A DNA stretch of 64,000 bases, taken from the NCBI GenBank assembly GCA_963576735.1, contig OY755179.1, forward strand, positions 1,550,001 through 1,614,000, in the 5' to 3' direction. The notes under the pieces were generated by a model. It was not told where the DNA came from. It did no database searches and saw nothing but the letters and a program-made list of their open reading frames with translations. The stretch is from Bedellia somnulentella (taxonomy: Eukaryota > Arthropoda > Insecta > Lepidoptera > Bedelliidae). Below, in pieces: positions 45,201-57,039 of this stretch (its first letter is position 1; every line of letters begins with the position of its first letter). A program made the position numbers and the translations under genes.

Positions 45201-46140
45201 ATAATATTAATGGTAATTTACTAATGAAATAAAAATGACAATTCAATCTTAAAATTAATCTTTAATCATTATGATCGAAAATTAAGTCTGGAGTTGAGAA
45301 TATTTTATACTCCTATTCAAGTATCACTACGGACATTAATTAGGTAAAATACCTATTAACCTTTGTTGTTCATATTTTAAATTAAATTATTGTTAAAAAC
45401 TAGTATTGTCACTCGTATTGTTAAAGTTGATTAAACTCGTTTAAACCATTAGAAAGCTTTGAGAGCGCCCGTGAAGTATGGCTAGGCACCCTCCCCGGTC
45501 GTTGTTAATAAAATTCCACAAAGTAGCTCTTATACTGATTCACGTAATTATCAAGCGAGAAACCATTTTGTTTGACGAACATCCGAAAAATTATGTAATT
45601 TAATTTACACTTGAACGGAGCCCCACAACGACGTGTGTTATTCGAATACTTTGATATTTGTTCTGATTTTAATGAACATTAAATTACTTCCTAGATTTTA
45701 CGCAGCCGCCAGTCACTTTTACGAATTTTAATTAATTAACTGATTTATTATGGGCTCTTTATTTTTGATCCTTTAACATTATAATTTGCGAGTTTCCGCT
45801 AAATTATTATTTGCATTTAACAACACGTTTCAATTTCCATTCCACGTTTATTTGAGTTTGGTAAAGTTACGTTACGTAAATTTATTTACATATAAGATTC
45901 ATGTACATTTAATAATTAATAAAGTAAATAGATTCTTAACATTATTATTATAAAAAAGAGGAAAGAAATAGTGTTAGGTTTCCAAGTGAGTTCACTAGTG
46001 AGTAATCTTTTATAATTAGTGCTAACTCGAAACAGAATATTACCGTAGCGATATAATGGAGGAACGAATACGTTAATGTGTGCCTGAGGATTACTTGTTT
46101 AGGAACAGTGAAATTCTAAATTTATATAAAACCGTATTTA
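42230..46140. other. Repeat-poor DNA within or beyond goosecoid intron 2
   Basis: No gene is supported. The 118-codon minus frame at 42533-42889 lacks recognisable domains. 44215-44480 is a GC-richer island that includes 'gaaaattaatcggagttaat' with TAAT cores. A fold-back element lies at 43608-43737. Confidence 0.4.
43608..43737. repeat. Fold-back element (long hairpin)
   Basis: The left arm 43608-43642 and right arm 43703-43737 are complementary over 35 bases with two or three mismatches. The inner sequence continues to pair imperfectly (tgttctgtcgcattgaa against gactgaatgagacaaaacga read inversely), leaving only a small loop. Either a MITE or a hairpin RNA source. Confidence 0.7.
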
Positions 46141-46306
46141 TTTTTCATACATACACATACTCAAGGTTACAATTCCCAAAACGGGGTAGCCAGAGTTTCG
46201 GTATGATCTCTTTTCAAGACATTTTGCCAGCTGATGATGGGTCTTCAGTCCTCAATACCAGGGCTCCGTCACTTACTCAAGGTTGATCGGCATATGCAGG
46301 TGCCAT

Positions 46307-47278
46307 TGGTATATGTCGCAGGCATTTTGTACGATTTCGCCATTTACATACGGCGTCGGCAATTTATAAACGCTCGCTGTCATGAAAAATGCCGAAGGCA
46401 AAATGACAACTCGTTCAATTGTTGTAATTTCAACGTTGGTTGTAGTTTTAGGGTGACCATGAAGAAAACACAGTTTGGACCAATCAGACTTTATTTTAGT
46501 AATCAGTATGCGCTTTGGTTCTCTTACTTAGTTAAAATATTTAAGTAACAAAAACGACATTAATATTATAAACAATAATTAAACTTCTTAAAAATTTGAT
46601 ACTGAATTTTGTCTCGACCACCATGTCCGCAACCTCTATGAATATCTAATAATGTGCCGAAATATTCTTCTAACGGTATTACACGAACCGTTGGACTTTC
46701 AGGGCTATCTTTTTTTAGAATAAGGTAGTCCAGATCACCAATTATTACCTCAATTTAGATTACCTCATATTTTTTTGACCAGTAATATTGTGCAGGGGTC
46801 TTCCGAGAACCAGATTCTATGGACACCTTAGCATCTTTTAGATGCCGGATAACCTCAAAAACCTTCTCAGTTGTCCACGGTTTTTTACTGCTCCCGCTTG
46901 AAGATCGTAATACTTTTTCAACTCACTATAGTAAGTATCTTTAAAATCACAATTATTTTGCGAAAAGTCTTCTGAACACATAGTATTTGCACTGTTTTCA
47001 ATAACTTTTTGTGTCACAAAACCACTACTTGACGCCATTTTGTTTGTTTTGGTCAACAGCGACGCGCGTGGTAAGAAACAGAACTAAATACTTCAATTTG
47101 CCGCGGCATTATGTATATGGCGATTCAATCGTCAATCAAATGTTTCGGCATATTAGATAATGACACGGCATTATACATTTTGCCTTCGGCATTTTTCATA
47201 ACAGCGAGCGTTTATAAATTGCCGGCGCGCCGTATGTAAATGGCGAAATCGTACAAAATGCCTGCGACATATATACCA
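46307..47278 (-). mobile_element. DNA transposon with ~100-bp terminal inverted repeats, deleted integrase-type transposase
   Basis: The left arm 46307-46405 and right arm 47176-47278 are inverted copies with few differences, both beginning tggtatat...gtcgcaggc. The interior (minus strand) holds coding remnants including an H-x3-GHGG zinc-finger-like motif near 46620, as found before the catalytic core of integrase-type (Ginger-like / KRBA2-like) transposases. No catalytic core is left, so the copy depends on another element. Target duplication not recognised. Confidence 0.7.
46838..47056 (-). pseudogene. N-terminal piece of the integrase-type transposase
   Basis: Starts at an ATG (MASSSGFVTQK, ~eight codons into the frame). 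Acidic and polar, open for about 70 codons, then continues in another frame towards the zinc-finger-like piece at 46575-46730. Assignment rests on the downstream H-G-G motif and on the inverted repeats. Confidence 0.4.
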
Positions 47279-47915
47279 CTTTATACCGCTCACCATTTCT
47301 GACAAATCGATTATCGAAATGCGTAGTTTGTGTACAGTACTATACAGTATTAATTAGGATATCCAAAACTAATATCAATGGTATGACTTATGGTATGACG
47401 TATGGTATTGACTTAAATTACCTCGTACCTAACTTACCCCATACGGCACCCATCGGATGATGGGGTAGTGCTATTCTAAGCCAGCACCACATGGCAAGCA
47501 GCAAAAAAAATTTGTTTTTCATATACGGATAAAAAATAGTAGTAACTGTCAGCCTAACAACAATATACTACCCGAGAACTTTTGCTCGGAGATGCGTTCG
47601 GAAGAGGATCGCGTCACGCGGCGGGAAAAACAATATGACCCCTTTGTATGAATACGTAGGGTCATATCTTCTCGTCAAATCAAATTGAATCAATATTACT
47701 TGTAAATATACGTTAATAGAATGGTAACAATATTTAATAGTGTACCAGCGTATTTTATCATGGCTGGTGTGCAAATTTTGTTATGTGCTTGTTGAAACTA
47801 GCGGGGATCTAGGTAATACAGTCTCTTAGGAAACCTCTGTTTCTTTGTTTATATTACGGATTCATATTACGGATATACGGATTCAGCCCGGTTTGTAAGT
47901 TTTAACTGCAAATCT

Positions 47916-48600
47916 TTGAAAAGGTCGGCAGGGTGTGTAAAATATTTATGCAATACATGTGATGTAATCGCAATACAAGAACATTGGCTTCTACCCGATG
48001 ATATCCCGTTCCTCGGCTCAATACATGGAGGGTTCGAATACACTGGAAAGTCAGCAGTGGATAGTGGGGCAGGTTTGCTGAGAGGAAGGCCGTACGGTGG
48101 GATCGGCATATTATGGAGAAAAGGGATTTTCGATTCGGTGTCCGTCGTAGAGTGCAAAAGTGTGCGTATGTGTGCAATCAAAGCGATAGTTAATAATAGA
48201 ACATTGTTATTAGCCAGCGTATATATGCCAACGGATTGTGTGGACAATTTACCTGAGTTTAGTGAATGTATGGGTGAACTTGGAGCCATAATTGACTGTA
48301 ACGACGCGGACAATATCTTCATACTTGGTGACTTTAATGCTCATGTCGGAGAGGTTTTCTGTAGTGAAATGTTACAGTAATGTGTGGATTTGCAACTGAA
48401 ATGTGTGGACTTCGATAAATTAGGTACGTTTTCTGACAATTAAACTTTTATTAGTGAATCAAGTGGATGCAGGAGGTGGCTTGATCACTGTCTAGTGTCT
48501 GACGCTGCGTGGAATACCGTTGTGGGTGTAAACATCAGATACGTCGTGTTTTGGTCCGACCACTTACCTCTATTTGTAGATTGTAATTTATCGTTACTAA
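47916..48600 (+). pseudogene. LINE AP-endonuclease domain, broken
   Basis: Shows the order of endonuclease motifs: IQEHWLL, then YGGIGILW, SVYMPTD, LGDFNAHVG, and after a stop at 48378 in another stretch WSDHLPLFVD. The catalytic Glu, Asp/Asn and terminal SDH are all present, but two or more stops or frameshifts separate them. Confidence 0.75.
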
Positions 48601-49029
48601 GACCAAAAGTTACTGTTCTTAAACCCAGATTCTGTGAGGGGGTTGCGGGGGAAAACGAACGAACGAACAGATCAATATTTATCAGGATGAGTCAGAAAAA
48701 CTATTTAAAAATGTTGTATTTCCCCAAGAATGTGTTGAATGTTGTAAAAGTAACTTTTGTACAGATATTAATCACCGACAAATTGTAGCGAATATATATA
48801 CTCAAATTGTCTCTATTTATTTATTTATTATATAAATATCTCTCTATTTTATGTGAAGCCTCGATAAAAAGTTACTCTCAGTCTAAATCCAAAAAAAGGC
48901 GGTTTGGTAGCATTTACGATGACATGAGTACTACGCGACGTGCATTTAAATCGAAGTTAAAATGGTGCATTGATAACCAGGAACGCATAAAGATGGATAT
49001 CATAGCGACACATAGGTATAACAAAGACT

Positions 49030-49386
49030 TTAAGGCATTTTGAAGGCAATTCAGACGTCAAGGTCACGCTTTTTAAAGCGTTTTGTCAGACCATGTATAC
49101 AAGTAGCCTCTGGACAAACTATACACAAAAAGCTTTTAATAAGCTCTGTGTGCAGTACAACAACACATTCAGGATGCTGTTGCGGCTGTCACGCTTTTGT
49201 AGTGCATCTGGTATGTTCGCGAGAGAGCGAACCGATGACTTCTATGGGATAATTCGCAAACGAACTGCCTCGTTGATGGCACGGGTGCGAGCCAATAGCA
49301 ACAGCATCGTGAGGGCTGTTGCTGAACGTTTTGACTGTCCCATTTTGGCTCACTGGGTGCGGACTATTCACTGGAACAGGGAATGA
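49030..49386 (+). pseudogene. LINE polymerase C-terminal region
   Basis: Open from about 49093 to a stop at 49384. It carries a C-terminal motif of LINE polymerases (MLLRLSR, then SMFARERTDDF-like and a final W-x-x-T/I-x-W). It begins just after the deletion joint. Confidence 0.6.
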
Positions 49387-49710
49387 ACCGCGTACAGTGC
49401 GGCAAAGTGACGACACCATAAGATTTAATATAAATTACAATAATAACACTAACACAAGTTTTAAGAAATTTTCACTGTCTACTTATAAATATATGGATGT
49501 TGTAACGTCTGAAATAAATGAATAAATAAATAAATAAATATATATATTCTTTGATTTAGTATCTTTTGAGCATATTTTATTAAGATATTGTGAATAACGT
49601 TGTTATTAATGTACTTATTATACAAAAGTAAACTAAAATATTTGGTAGTTCCTATCCCAATATGATATTATGCGCTACGTACTAAACAAATAAACAAGAC
49701 TAGGCAAAAT

Positions 49711-49962
49711 TGCTGTGTAGTGTCGGCTTAGAATAGCACTACCCCATTTCTTCCGGTGGGTGTACGTAAAAGGCGACTAACGGTATCGGGGCTTTTAAGG
49801 GATTTTTAGGCGATACGGTTGGAGACCCGGCACCAACAACCTTTATCTCACCATCTTTTCCCCACTTAACTTTCCAAAAGTGGCTTAGGAATTTTTAATT
49901 CCTTAGCTCTGGCTACCCCTTCTTGGGATTTATAGCCGTGAGTATATGTATGTATGTATGTA
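49711..49962 (+). mobile_element. R1 repeat, full-length
   Basis: TGCTGTGTAG through (TATG)n. The 12-base duplication actaggcaaaat abuts both ends (before 49711 and at 49962-49973), the cleanest example in the window. Confidence 0.9.
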
Positions 49963-50181
49963 CTAGGCAAAATGACTATACAATAAACAACAAACAAACA
50001 GCTTGATTTGTTACTTTCAATGTCTGAAAAATTAATCAATTACACTATTTATCAGAAGAAGTATTTATTAGTATTAAGTCCGTAGTTAAGTTTATAGGAC
50101 CGTGTATATTAATATTAATATTATATAAGGATATTACAGACAGGACATAGAAGAACTTTGGTTAGAAGGTAACATTGATAT

Positions 50182-50420
50182 GATCATGGCTATAAATCCT
50201 TAGAAGGGGACATCATCATCATCATCATCAGCCCACACTCGTCCACTGCTGGACATAGGCATCTCCCATGGCGCGCCACCTCTTCCTATCCTCGGCCAGC
50301 CTCATCCAACCGCTCCCGGCCACCTGCTTTAGGTCGTCGGTCCAGCGGGCTGGAGGGCGCCCCACACTGCGTCTGCCAGAAGGGGTAGCCGGAGCTATAG
50401 GGTTAAATCTAAGGGCAAAA
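50182..50420 (-). repeat. R1 fragment split by a LINE tail
   Basis: tcatggctataaatccttag + aagggg on the left and aaggggtagccggagctata on the right are the two parts of one R1 copy. Confidence 0.65.
50206..50381 (-). mobile_element. RTE-like LINE 3' end with (GAT)n tail, inserted in R1
   Basis: On the minus strand an open frame reads GRPPARWTDDLKQVAG, then a W-x-R-L-A-x-D segment, and ends YVQQWTSVG followed by a stop and (GAT)n. This is the typical C-terminus of RTE-like polymerases. aagggg is duplicated on both sides. Confidence 0.8.
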
Positions 50421-50429
50421 CAAATATCA

Positions 50430-51690
50430 GTCTTTTACAGAAATAATGTTAATAATAAATGAAAATAATAAAATAAAATACAGAAGTAACATTTTGTTTA
50501 ACAAGTTTCAATGTTATAGTTATAATAAGATACAATACCCGGGTTAGATTTCATAACTTCTTTTCGTCTGCTAATATTAATTAATTAGAAAATTGTCAAG
50601 GAAGTATAAATAGAAGAAAGGAGCAAAATAAACATGATCTGCTAACAAAAGGGGTGGGTTCCATTGTCTTCGGATGCGCCGTTCCAACTCTTTAAACAAC
50701 AATTAATATTTAATGGTACGAGTAATCTTGTCTTGAGTGATTCTCCGCCCCCTCCGCCCCCCTCCGCCCCCTCCACCCCGGGGCGGCGACACTGCCACTT
50801 CGAGGGGGCGTTCTGCTCATCATTACTCAGAACTTCTTCAGTAAAACAATATAAATCTTGTTAATATTCTTATTTGCATCCAATTCTTAGACTTAATATT
50901 TATACTCTTTTGTAAATAACACAAACCTTCCTTTCATTATTATGCGATGCTTACTGAAGGAGTTTGTAGTAGATCGGAAAGATAGCTGCTGCACACAACC
51001 GTACAAAGATCCCTTTATATTTTACAACAAGTAGATGTTAGAACTTTCGGCTTAAATTGTACTAACAGCTCATGCCACGAGTGTCGTAAAACAAGACGTA
51101 GAGTAGAGAATTGAGTTTTTTTATGTAATTTTAGGACAAACTTACGCAGTTTATTAATGCAATGAATTCTTTTAAAATAGCGAAAATTCTCTGTCTGGTC
51201 CCCTTTCGAACATATGGTGTAGTAAACAATTAAATAAGTTGATAAAAGCGATTTTTCACAGATTATATTACAAAAAATACTTTTCGTTTGCTTTGCAATA
51301 AGTTTTCGCAAGCAAACTGCTAGCCAAACTGAAATAACTCAGTATAGACTTATTTTAAGAATTTTTTAACTACTTTTCCGCCAGGTTACGATTATTTTTG
51401 AACTAATAAAACAAAACAACTAAGGATATTGCGGAAATTTCACGGCCAATCAATTTATTCTCCTATTTCGAAAATAACTAAAGATATTTGAAATAAGGCG
51501 AGAGTTTGTAAAATGAGCAAATATAAGGTGAGGAGATTGCTATGACAGCCTATAATACTTTGCTTAATTACCCAACACATTTTACGCAATAAAGAAAAGT
51601 TGCGACATTGCATTTTATTATATTTTGTATATTGAGGTAATTGAGATAATTATTAAGTAAATTGAAAGTAATAAGTTAAATTTAAATGAT
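50430..51690. other. Intergenic DNA, no gene recognised
   Basis: Contains a C-rich run (ccgccccctccgccccc, near 50746). Other frames are short and unsupported. Confidence 0.4.
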
Positions 51691-51800
51691 ACTTTATTTC
51701 CTCCATCTTGTCCTCTATCAACTTCCAAATATGGCTGAGGAGTTTCTAGCTCTCAAGCTACCCCCTTCTTGAGATTTATAGCCGTGAGTATATGTATGTT
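51690..51800 (+). repeat. R1 3' half
   Basis: actttatttcctccatcttg through agccgtgagtatatgtatg; 5'-truncated. Confidence 0.65.
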
Positions 51801-51929
51801 AAATTATAAATTCCCATTTTCTAATTTCATCTAATCGCATTCTCCAGTTTCACTGTGACGTAACTCTGCTGTTAACAATAAAAAAACTATGGATCTCGGA
51901 ATATATATTATACGAATATTATTCTGAAA

Positions 51930-52040
51930 TACATACATACATATATTTCTTATACATACATATCTCAAGGCGTTAGTTCCAGTGGGGTAGTCGGGGACTA
52001 TTGATCGCCACTTTGTTCGATCCTGGCCAAGCTTCATAAT
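51930..52040 (-). pseudogene. LINE C-terminal relic with TATG tail
   Basis: The minus strand reads KLGQDRTKWRSIVPDYPTG and then reaches the tail (tatgtatg..., plus-strand catacatac). It is the C-terminal end of the same LINE type as at 29740 and 57040. Confidence 0.65.
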
Positions 52041-52239
52041 TTCGTATCCTGAAAAAGCATAGCTTTTATTTCAATTCTGCTGCATCTGAACTGCTACCAA
52101 AACTGCACCATGAAAGAGGCTTTATACAGAAGCTACGAAGGATAAATACGTTTGAATTGTAGTGTGTAAAATTGAATGTAGCGAAATATTTGCTTGCTAT
52201 CCCGATTTGTGTTCGAGTAAAACACTACAAATATACCAG

Positions 52240-52379
52240 CAGGGCAAGCACGAGCGCTATTTTATCGACACGATAACGGTTAGAATGAGATGGCAGTATA
52301 CGATACTAAGTAAGTGCGTAAGAGATGGCTGCTTTATCCCACGCGATAACTAGTTTAAACACGGCTCGTGCTTGCCCTG
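52240..52379. mobile_element. 140-bp MITE with CAGGGCAAGCACGAG termini
   Basis: 15-base perfect terminal inverted repeats: cagggcaagcacgag at 52240-52254 and ctcgtgcttgccctg at 52365-52379. A diverged copy is at 16735-16875. No clear target duplication. Confidence 0.7.
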
Positions 52380-52384
52380 TGTTG

Positions 52385-54860
52385 TATTCCTAGATAAATA
52401 ATAATTTATACACAAAATAATAATACTTACTTTGCGTTCACTTTTACAATTACAATTACAACCCAACCAATATTTTCCACATTCGTTCTAGGATGAGATT
52501 GGGCGAAAGCTTTACAACTAACTTAAACAAACTAAGAAGTTCGCTAATTGAGTGAAGCGAATTAACATGGCGTTATCATATGTTTGTCTGAGAGAAACTT
52601 TGCCCTTAGTAACAGAACGTTCAAATCCTTATACATAAATCCAATTGTTCTGCTTCTGTAAGACTTTTATCGTTTGTGTATCGCTATCGATCGATACATT
52701 TTTCACTTTAATGGACAATAATTTTGTTTACTTTATTGCATCAAAAATGACATGAGAAATATTCTACACGATATTGTTTTTTTCATATATAAAGTATTTC
52801 ATGATTTTGTTATTGACTTTTATTGGGTTTAAACATATGTAAATGTTATGTTTTCAAATAAGTAAAAGGATAAAGGAAGTTTCAGAACCAGAAACTATTT
52901 ATCCACTTTTGGAAATTGAGTGCGGAAAAGTTTGAAAATAAATGTACTCGGTGATGTGTCTCCAACCGCATCGCCAAAACATATGTAATAAAAAATTGAA
53001 GGATATAAAAAGTATTTCCAAAATCACTGCTTTTAAGGATTAGATTTTAGGGATTTTGTCTAATACCCCGCTAATTTCGACTAGGTGAGCAGACATTTTC
53101 TTAAAAAAATCTCGGCAAAAGGAATATACCTGCAATCAATTTTATAAAACATTGCGCTCGCTTCTACACTTTGCAGTAAAGCTCCGCATATCTCTTTAAT
53201 ATCTCTACATATAATATAATTCTTACACTTTACATCATATACTCCACCGCACAAATCATATGCTAAAATTATTAAGAGCCATTCAACTGACCACTCCGAG
53301 TCGTCAGTATTCGGCTGAGTGCATCCATGTAATTAGTAAGCGTGTATTTGTAAAATATGAAATACGCAATAGAATAGGCTATTCTGGTTACTATTGTTAG
53401 TTGAATTTCTGATTTTATTCTACTCGAAACCTAATACATACAGAGGATAAAAATAATATATTACTATTAACAACAAGATTTATAATAAAAAAAGATAGGA
53501 CAAATATTTTTTTTTTGGCATTTATTGATATAGTAAGTACCGAGAATATATATCGAATAATAAATCGAATTTACCAGATACACTATGTTTTATATTAAAC
53601 AGTCACGACGTTTTTTATTGACTTCTATTCATATTGAAAGCTGTTTACACTCATGCTTTACAGTCATTAATAAGTAAATTGAAAATTGAGTCTGGCAATA
53701 ATCTAATACTGGGCACAAACCAAAGCAAAAGAAGCTTGAAAAAACCTAAGTCCTGATGCATTGTTTTACATATTTTATTTATAATAGTGCCAATAAAGAT
53801 CAAATGACATTATTCCTAATAGTCGAAAGGTCGCACGGGCGTTCAATGTGAAGGCGACATATGATGCACGCAGATAGAGGATGTGTCGCGCGAGGGGAGT
53901 AGGGCGTGGCGCCCCGCCCAGCCGCCGCCGCCCGCCCAACCGACTTATCTCCTAATAGGGAGATACAAAGCAGATGGGAAGCTCACTCTATGTTACTAAG
54001 TAATAAAGAGACGCCATTTTGCCTCTCATTCCTCTCGCCTGAAAGCAATAACGCTTTTATTACGAGATACGACTCGCCGTGAGCTGATCAAAGAACTTCC
54101 TCACTCTGGTTCACGCTCGTTACCCCTCCTTTGATTATCCAGCGGATAATAGTCATATATTTTTGATGTTTTGCACTCGCCTAATGGTGAGCCTTTGTTT
54201 GCGTTTAATATGTTGCTTCATTATTGTTACACGGCTAGTTATCTAGGTTTGAGTTTTGTCCTTTAATTTGGATTGTATTATCTAGCTACAAATCTAGCTG
54301 TTACTGAATAATGCAGCCTTCGATAATTGCTGTATTTTAATACAAAACTATTGTTTTTTTTCCATAAGGAATATTTTGCCACTTTTAATGAATTGCAACC
54401 AATGAATACTCAGCATTTATTATGATAGAATTAGTTTGGGTTGTTTAATATATGAGCTTTTTTTTCTGTAAATTGCTTTAGTTTTTGTTTCGAAAACTTA
54501 TTTTACTTGGAATCATCTTTTACTTTATGAAATCTTAGAGTCAATAAATATATAGGGTTATGTTAGGTTTATAACTACGTGGTCGAATACACACCGAGGA
54601 GACCCTTAGAAGAAACGGAATAAATGACAACCACAAGAATTTTGAAACATGTGTGGCACTGGGGAGGGCCTGCAGACAGCTCCAATGAATTAGTAATGTT
54701 AAAGGTTAAACTGATACTTTTGGATATCTCAGGGAGATTCCATGTCCGAAAGTGAAAAATAAATGTACCTAACTCTAACTATAGTCAACTGATCAACAAT
54801 CACTTAAAATACCTTAAACCCTAATTTGCCTTATACGACACGAGATGGGTTATTAAATAA
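52385..54860. other. Mostly unique DNA with a GC-rich island
   Basis: A faint R1 remnant lies at 52880-52985. 53820-54150 is a GC-rich island (gtagggcgtggcgccccgcc) with an inverted GATA pair, tatctcctaatagggagata, near 53945. No coding frame. Confidence 0.4.
52880..52985 (-). repeat. R1 fragment, diverged
   Basis: ccacttttggaaattgagtg through gtctccaaccgcatcgcc. Confidence 0.6.
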
Positions 54861-54862
54861 AT

Positions 54863-55116
54863 GTACATACATACACATACATATACTCACGGCTTTAAAT
54901 CCCTAGAAGGGGTAGATAGAGCTAAGGAATTCGAAATTCCTCAGCCACGTTTGGAAAGTTGAGTGGGGAAAAGATGGTAAAATAAAGGTTGTTGGTGATG
55001 GGTCTCCAACCGCATCGCCCAAAAATCCCTTAAAAGCCCCAATACCGTTAGTCGCCTCTTACGTACACCCACCGGAAGAAATGGGGTAGTGCTATTCTAA
55101 ACCGTCACTACACAGC
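54863..55116 (-). mobile_element. R1 repeat, full-length
   Basis: (CATA)n tail through CACTACACAGCA. Duplication taaataaatgt on both sides. Confidence 0.85.
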
Positions 55117-55119
55117 AAA

Positions 55120-57035
55120 CTAAATAAATGTGTAACTGTAAAATATATTATAACTTGGATTTTATACACAGTTCATTGGTTGGTGTATTGAATTGACACA
55201 CAATGATTTCTGTCAATTTAATAAAAATGATTCTGCCGTCAACAGCTATCTATTTCAACATGAATAAATAATAAAATGATCTCACAAATACAAAACTGAG
55301 CGTCGATCATGCGGCGAAATGGACTATCACTCTATTATTTATAGACGCGTTCGATACGCAATACAAATTATTGTTTTCAAAGTATAACGTTAAGGGACCG
55401 ACTTGTTTGTAGAAGGCCCCTAGTGGCTACCCTTTAGTTACATAATCTTTCCAAATTGAGACTTACGGCTATGGGGTTTAGCATTATTTCAAAATGTGAA
55501 TTTCGACAAAGCGTATTTTGGCTCAGTGCCGGATTTTCGGGGTCGCATGAAAGTAATCTTTCGACAATTGAATTTTGGCTCGATTTAAGCATTGTTTGGA
55601 GTTAGGCCGTTTTGGTATTGAGTAGGAGAGGCGCACGGGTGTTTGCCTGTGGTAATTGATACGAAGTGACAGACGCGAGGGGATGTATTTCACCCCGCGG
55701 CCGTTTCGAGAGCGGTAATGTTTTGACATTAGCAGCGACGAGGTGGGTGTGATTTCGAGAGCCCTTTGTGGAATTATACTCGCGATTGTAGCACTTTTAA
55801 TATACACTAATGGATTTCTTAACTAATGTCTCGATGAGATTGGACAGGTGTTACGAAGCGAGTCATCTGCATTCGAATTGTTTCATCTCACTGTCGGTGC
55901 AGTAATCATTTTTAAACATTGAAAAGGGTCACGTTTAATAAGCGAATGATGGCACCTAACTTTATTATAAAGAGGGGCTTTTTACTTTTCTAAAAAAGAT
56001 CCGAAGTATTCTTTGAAATCATTAATTAATTATAATAATGTAGAGAATACTTTTGAAAAGGGTTTAAGGGCTATGGATTTGTATATCCTTAGGTGTTATG
56101 CACATAATACTAAATTCCTTGAGCCGTATTAAAAGAGATCGAGATAAAAAATCACTAATTATAACATTGAGGAAACAATTTCAAACCTAGACTATATGAC
56201 ATCATTTTAGTGAAAAACTTTTTCAATCTATATTGAATGACTTTCTAACTATAATACATAGATAAAAACGCCTTTTATTAAAGGATAGACTAGATAGAAC
56301 AGAATATTATGGAAAAAGTATTTCAGTTCAGCATATAACGTAAGAAAGATGACCAAAGTATACGGTTTAGCAACTCAGAAAAGTTAACCATAACCATATT
56401 ACATAAATTCCCTTTACATAAAGAATACGTTCCTATCAAGTTTTTATGTGTATCCTAAATTGAATATGCAAAAAATATCCTAATTTTATTCCCATCGTAT
56501 AAATCCGTAAAAATATTTTAAACCGATGAAAGTCCAATAAATTTATACGTTTTTACAAAAACAAAGTGAATGTAAAGGATATCGACATTAAGGTATCAAG
56601 GGCGGATCAGGCGGTCCATTAATAAATCAGTTCGCTAAAACCGTAATTGTAATCTCAAACAGGCGAGGGGAAAGCGGTCTGTTTATTCTAACAACATTAT
56701 TACAATAAGTTTGGGTTTCGTGCCAACCGCCGCCGCCGCCGCCGCCGCCCGCCTTGCCTCCCAGCGGCTTACGTTCACACGACAATCGAATTTATGAATA
56801 TATTTGGAAATAGATCTATTTATTGGAACGTATGTTGAGTTAATATTTTATTATAAATGTTAAAAATGTTATATTTATTTATTATTGAGTAAAAGAAACA
56901 GTACTTAATCTATTAACAAACATTTTTAAATATAACAATGTATCGTACCAATGATATGTTTCACAAATTACATTAAATAAACTGAGCATTTATTTGTAAC
57001 ATTAATATTAATGGACAAATAAAATATAGTTTTCT
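55120..57035. other. Repeat-poor DNA with GC-richer islands
   Basis: Islands at 55600-55760 and 56590-56780, the latter including a (CCG)n run at about 56728-56749. No gene recognised; candidate conserved non-coding DNA. Confidence 0.35.
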
Positions 57036-57039
57036 TTTA

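Larger units (their letters stand above)
46147..47496 (-). mobile_element. Diverged R1 repeat split by a DNA transposon
   Basis: The 3' half starts 'catacatacacatactcaag' at 46147. The 5' terminal block 'cggatgatggggtagtgcta' to 'cagcaccacatggca' is at 47453-47496. Additional unique bases around the transposon make the original extent uncertain. Confidence 0.5.
47880..49540 (+). mobile_element. Internally deleted LINE: endonuclease plus C-terminal end
   Basis: An endonuclease region (47916-48600) is followed by a linker and then directly by the C-terminal end (49030-49386). The reverse-transcriptase core is absent. The insertion ends in (AAAT)n at 49516-49540. Family: AP-endonuclease LINE, clade not determined. 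Confidence 0.7.
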
